From assembly GCF_004027225.2 (NCBI RefSeq), contig NC_044282.2, forward strand, positions 45,972,576 to 46,036,575: 64,000 bases of DNA, written 5' to 3'. The DNA is from Strigops habroptila. Lineage: Eukaryota; Chordata; Aves; Psittaciformes; Psittacidae. This document shows positions 60,639 through 64,000 of the stretch, piece by piece. Positions within the stretch are counted from its first letter, which is position 1. Every line of letters starts with the position of its first letter. Below the pieces are notes generated by a model. The model ran no database searches. It worked only from the letters and a program-made list of their open reading frames with translations, and was not told where the DNA came from. A program made the position numbers and the translations under genes.

Positions 60639-63432
60639 TGAGGGGAGGAGATAGGGAGAGAGCAATTCTAGTCCAATTTCTGCCTGAAATTCTGACTACT
60701 TTGCATTCTATGATGAAATGCTCATGTGTCTTAAAGGACAGGATGTTTCCTTGATGTGTTACCAGTTTTGTATGTACTAAAGTTACAATAGGCTGTGTTC
60801 CAGTTGATGCTTTTGCATGGAAATCAACCAGATAGTTGCTTAAATCTGTTCTGATTCAGGATTAGATGTATATGTGTACATATATATTACATAATTTATG
60901 TATGTATAAATAGACACATAGAAGTGTTAAATAATGTGTTGCAAGTACAGTAATGCCACATTCACTCAAGACAGGCTAAGCTCCTCTTCACATTAGGTTG
61001 TTCAGTTCCTTTCAGGATGTTATGTGGTGCTGATCATTCTGGTACTGGATGATCTGTTGCTTACCTTTCTCAAATTTAAAATCAGTCAAGTAGGCAGTCC
61101 AGGCAAGCAAATATCTAGAAGAAATATGAAGCCTGAGAGAGAACTTGTCTTTAATGGAAAAATTTATTTTGATTACTCATCTGCAATCCCCCTTGTTACC
61201 AATGGAAGACTGCTATTTAGATATGAGTGAGAGAGAGGCTCTAAAATCAGAAATAAAATAACAAAACTCACCTACCTTCTCCTGCTTGTTTGTGATTTCT
61301 TGTTGGCCAGCTGTGGACATGTAGATCAACTTTGTGGTGTTTGAAACTAATACTGCTATGCCAATTCTGTATCTGTTTAGTAGATAGTTGTACTCTGATT
61401 CTTACCCCCAGGCTCTACGTTAAGCTCTTGAGACAGCTGGTTAATCTTCCCTGGACATCTAGGTATCCCTCTGAGTTTGGTAGAACTGTGGTTTAATTCT
61501 CTATCTAAGTGTATTCTCTCTCAAGTAGCATGACAGTGAGATAGTGATAGACTCTCCTGCTATCACTAGCCCTCTTTAGGCAAATGCAGCAATCCTAGTT
61601 AATCATGACTGTTCATACATGTCTACTTAATTCTAGTCATTCCCCTAATTAAGCTTCTTTGTAGGCTGGAGACCTGAAAGGAAGACCCTATGATCAGCAA
61701 AGAAAATATCCTCTAACTGGCAGCAGGCTTCCCCCCAACCCTCCTCTGTTGTCATGCTTGACTGGAAACACAGAGCTTTGCTGGCCTCTGAGCTGAATGA
61801 CAGGAAAAAGCATGATTTACTTAGTGATACCCCTCTCTTCAAATAAGGCAGAGACAGTGGCAGTGTCTCCTTCCCCTGGGGCAAAGCAGATGCCAAAAGC
61901 AGTATGGATTGGAGCAGGTGGGCTTGGCTGCCTTCTCTATCCCACTTGGTTTGTGCCTGCTTGCCAGGGGGAACCTGCCTCAGCTGGAGAGCATTAGGCT
62001 GAGGTGAGGCTGTCCCCCATCTCTACTAAGAGGAGATGCTCTGCTTGCTTTGAAACAGGAGGGAGGGGGAAATCTAATGGCTTGTGGGATTTTATAGAGC
62101 TCTGGGTACTTCTTAGTAGCTGTAATGTTTTCCTGTTTCCCACCAGCTGCTGGCAAAGCTTACCACTTGCTGCTTGTGCTCACTTCCCCCAAACCTTAGC
62201 AGAGAACTGATGCTAATCGTGACATGTGATGTGCCGTAGAGGCTTCATGGTTAGAGGTTACTGTGTTTGCATAGCAATTCATATGGCTGACAGGGCTCTG
62301 ACTTGTCTTGTAGGTGCTGTGATGACAAAACTCCCTGCTTAAATCATAAACTCGCCTATTTACAGAGTAAAGTACAGTTGGGAACTGCAGAACCCTAAGT
62401 GAAATCTAAATTTGATCCAGAGCCTTCAGCTCTTCTCTCTCCTGTGATGTTACTAAATGAGATTAATGTTACCTGTCTTCATCTGGGTGTTGGGAAAGCC
62501 AGTTCATTTTTGTTTGCATAACGTTTTGCATGTGAAAACGAAAGGTTCTTTGTGTGCAGGTGCATGGTCCTCCCACTCAGAAATATTAATTCTGTTCTGA
62601 AAATAGAATAAATGTTTCTCAAACAACCATATAAGGGAAGACTGAAATTTTTTGTTGTTGTTTTTTTCCCTCCTGAATATTTGAGTTTCATCCTGCATAT
62701 GTTGGCATTTGAAAACAAATTTCTTTCTGTAAAGTTTATTCTGTGTGTTTCTACCAGTTGCAGCCCTGAATAAGTGAGAACAAGCAGCTTATGCAAGCTA
62801 ATGGAGGGGAAAAAATCCAACATGAAAACATGTTTACATGTGCATCCACTTGTAATATCTATTCTAAGATGAAGATATGCACGAACTGCAAGATATCTTT
62901 GTCTCATTTGTCCATTTCCTGCTATCTGAGGATGTGAAAGATTTTTCTGAAGAAAAATTGTTCATCTTCTATATATTTTACAGTACACACTCATATAAAT
63001 GTGCCTAAAAATTCCCTCAAAAAAAAAAAAAACCAACAACCCACCATTTTAAAGGATACGCATAAAGTTTTCATTGCTTTTACCTTCTCTATTAAGACAT
63101 TCAGCTGGAAACACGCACTTGTTCAGGTTCATTTAGTTCCTTTCGCTTGGTCCTGCTTGGATTTCCACAGCCATTGATTGCTGTGTCTCAGAGGGTATTC
63201 ACCATATTCTAATATTTCTCAAACTGAAGAAGTCAGCAGGGCTCCTCTTTCTGCATCCTTGCTGATACATACGTTTCTTCTTCCCCACACCTTCATCATT
63301 TGTTGACTGATGGCCTGATGCTGACACTTCCCTATACTCAAATTAGCACAGTTACTCCAACGCAGACCGCTTGGAGGCTGCATTCAAACGGAGCAGTGCG
63401 GCATCTCGTCCCGAATGTGAATGTCATGTCAG

Positions 63433-63488
63433 AGAATCATATCATAGAATGGTTTGAGTTGGAAAGGACCTTAAGATCACTTAGTCTG
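63433..63488 (-). mobile_element. CR1 LINE 3' stub
   Basis: 'gaatcatatcatagaatggtttgag' followed by 'ttggaaaggaccttaagatcac': about 55 bases of CR1 3' end, minus orientation. Confidence 0.8.
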
Positions 63489-64000
63489 TGAGTTGTTAGC
63501 GTCGGTTAAGAAGTGTGTACCAGAGATTGCTGTGCTATTTGTCAAAAGCAGCAAAACCTGCACAGCTATCCACAGGATAAATCAACAGCTATCTTTGCAC
63601 TAACCACAGTGGCATTTGCAAAGAGTGAATCCCTGCTCCTGGCAGGCTGCTGGCCATTTCCCATCCTGAAATTCCACCAGCTGATGGGAGCACAAGGGCT
63701 TCTGGACAAGACCAATATTTAGGATGTTCAGATGGTTTATTCTGAGACATGGAAGTGTATGCGTTGTGTTTATCTTTCCCAGCTAAGACACTGGTTATCA
63801 TCTAACAGCAAGGTGATGTGACTAGATTTAGGCTGACAATAGAGGCTGTAGAAGGGCTGTAGAACAGCTGGTTCAGTCTTTAAAAACTGTTAGCATGGGG
63901 GGAGGAAAAGGCATTTACCCTTGGCATTTTTGTTCAAAAATGCCATCTTTAAAAAGAGGTTAAGTGCTAGGCAGGTAGAGGTAGGAAGCCTGTCAAATGA

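Larger units (their letters stand above)
57324..64000 (+). other. RNF144A: RNF144A intron after first coding exon (incomplete)
   Basis: No segment encoding the expected next RNF144A peptide (CLKQYVELL and onwards) was found up to the window edge, so the intron is at least 6.7 kb. It holds three CR1 pieces and AT-rich sequence, with T10G8 at 60621-60638 and A14 at 63019-63032. Confidence 0.7.

Noticed and set aside
1-64000. Endogenous retroviruses, LTRs, DNA transposons, tRNA genes, CRISPR arrays
   Set aside because: No gag/pol/env-type retroviral frames, paired LTRs, terminal inverted repeats with a transposase, tRNA folds or spaced repeat arrays were recognised. A RepeatMasker and tRNAscan run would be decisive.

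Overview
The window is vertebrate nuclear DNA, almost certainly from a bird. It holds a spliced gene with GT-AG introns, CpG islands and long AT-rich introns. Essentially every recognisable interspersed repeat is a CR1 LINE, with the typical CR1 3' end built from (ATTCTATG)n-like octamers. Two loci are clear. RSAD2 (viperin), the interferon-induced antiviral radical-SAM enzyme, lies complete on the + strand at 3645-9223 in six coding exons (363 codons). Near the right end, 57178-57323 is the first coding exon of RNF144A, an RBR-type E3 ubiquitin ligase, also on the + strand. The order RSAD2 then RNF144A matches conserved vertebrate synteny (human 2p25).

Layout. 1-3270 is non-coding upstream sequence with one CR1 tail. 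3270-4010 is the RSAD2 promoter and CpG island, with a perfect interferon-stimulated response element at 3415-3426 and a pentanucleotide-periodic leader that runs up to the ATG. 3645-9223 is the RSAD2 coding region. 9224 to about 11640 is its likely 3' UTR, ending at an AATAAA at 11617. 12590-13480 is a second CpG island carrying a (CCG)n tract; it is the best candidate for the RNF144A promoter and non-coding first exon. From there to 57177 is what I infer to be a roughly 44-kb RNF144A intron. 57324-64000 is the start of the next intron; the second coding exon is not in the window.

The long introns are ordinary AT-rich avian DNA with homopolymer and microsatellite runs and CR1 copies. The two largest copies (18161-about 21140 and 42187-44690) carry recognisable endonuclease and reverse-transcriptase domains, but both are broken. 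An older copy (31698-33099) is more decayed and has lost RT catalytic residues. Eight of the nine CR1 pieces in the transcribed region are antisense to the host genes.

I found no undescribed biological system, no RNA gene I can support, no CRISPR array and no endogenous retrovirus. The points most worth checking are the interferon-response promoter architecture, the pentamer array in the RSAD2 leader, the CR1 orientation bias, and the CR1 direct repeats as recombination substrates.
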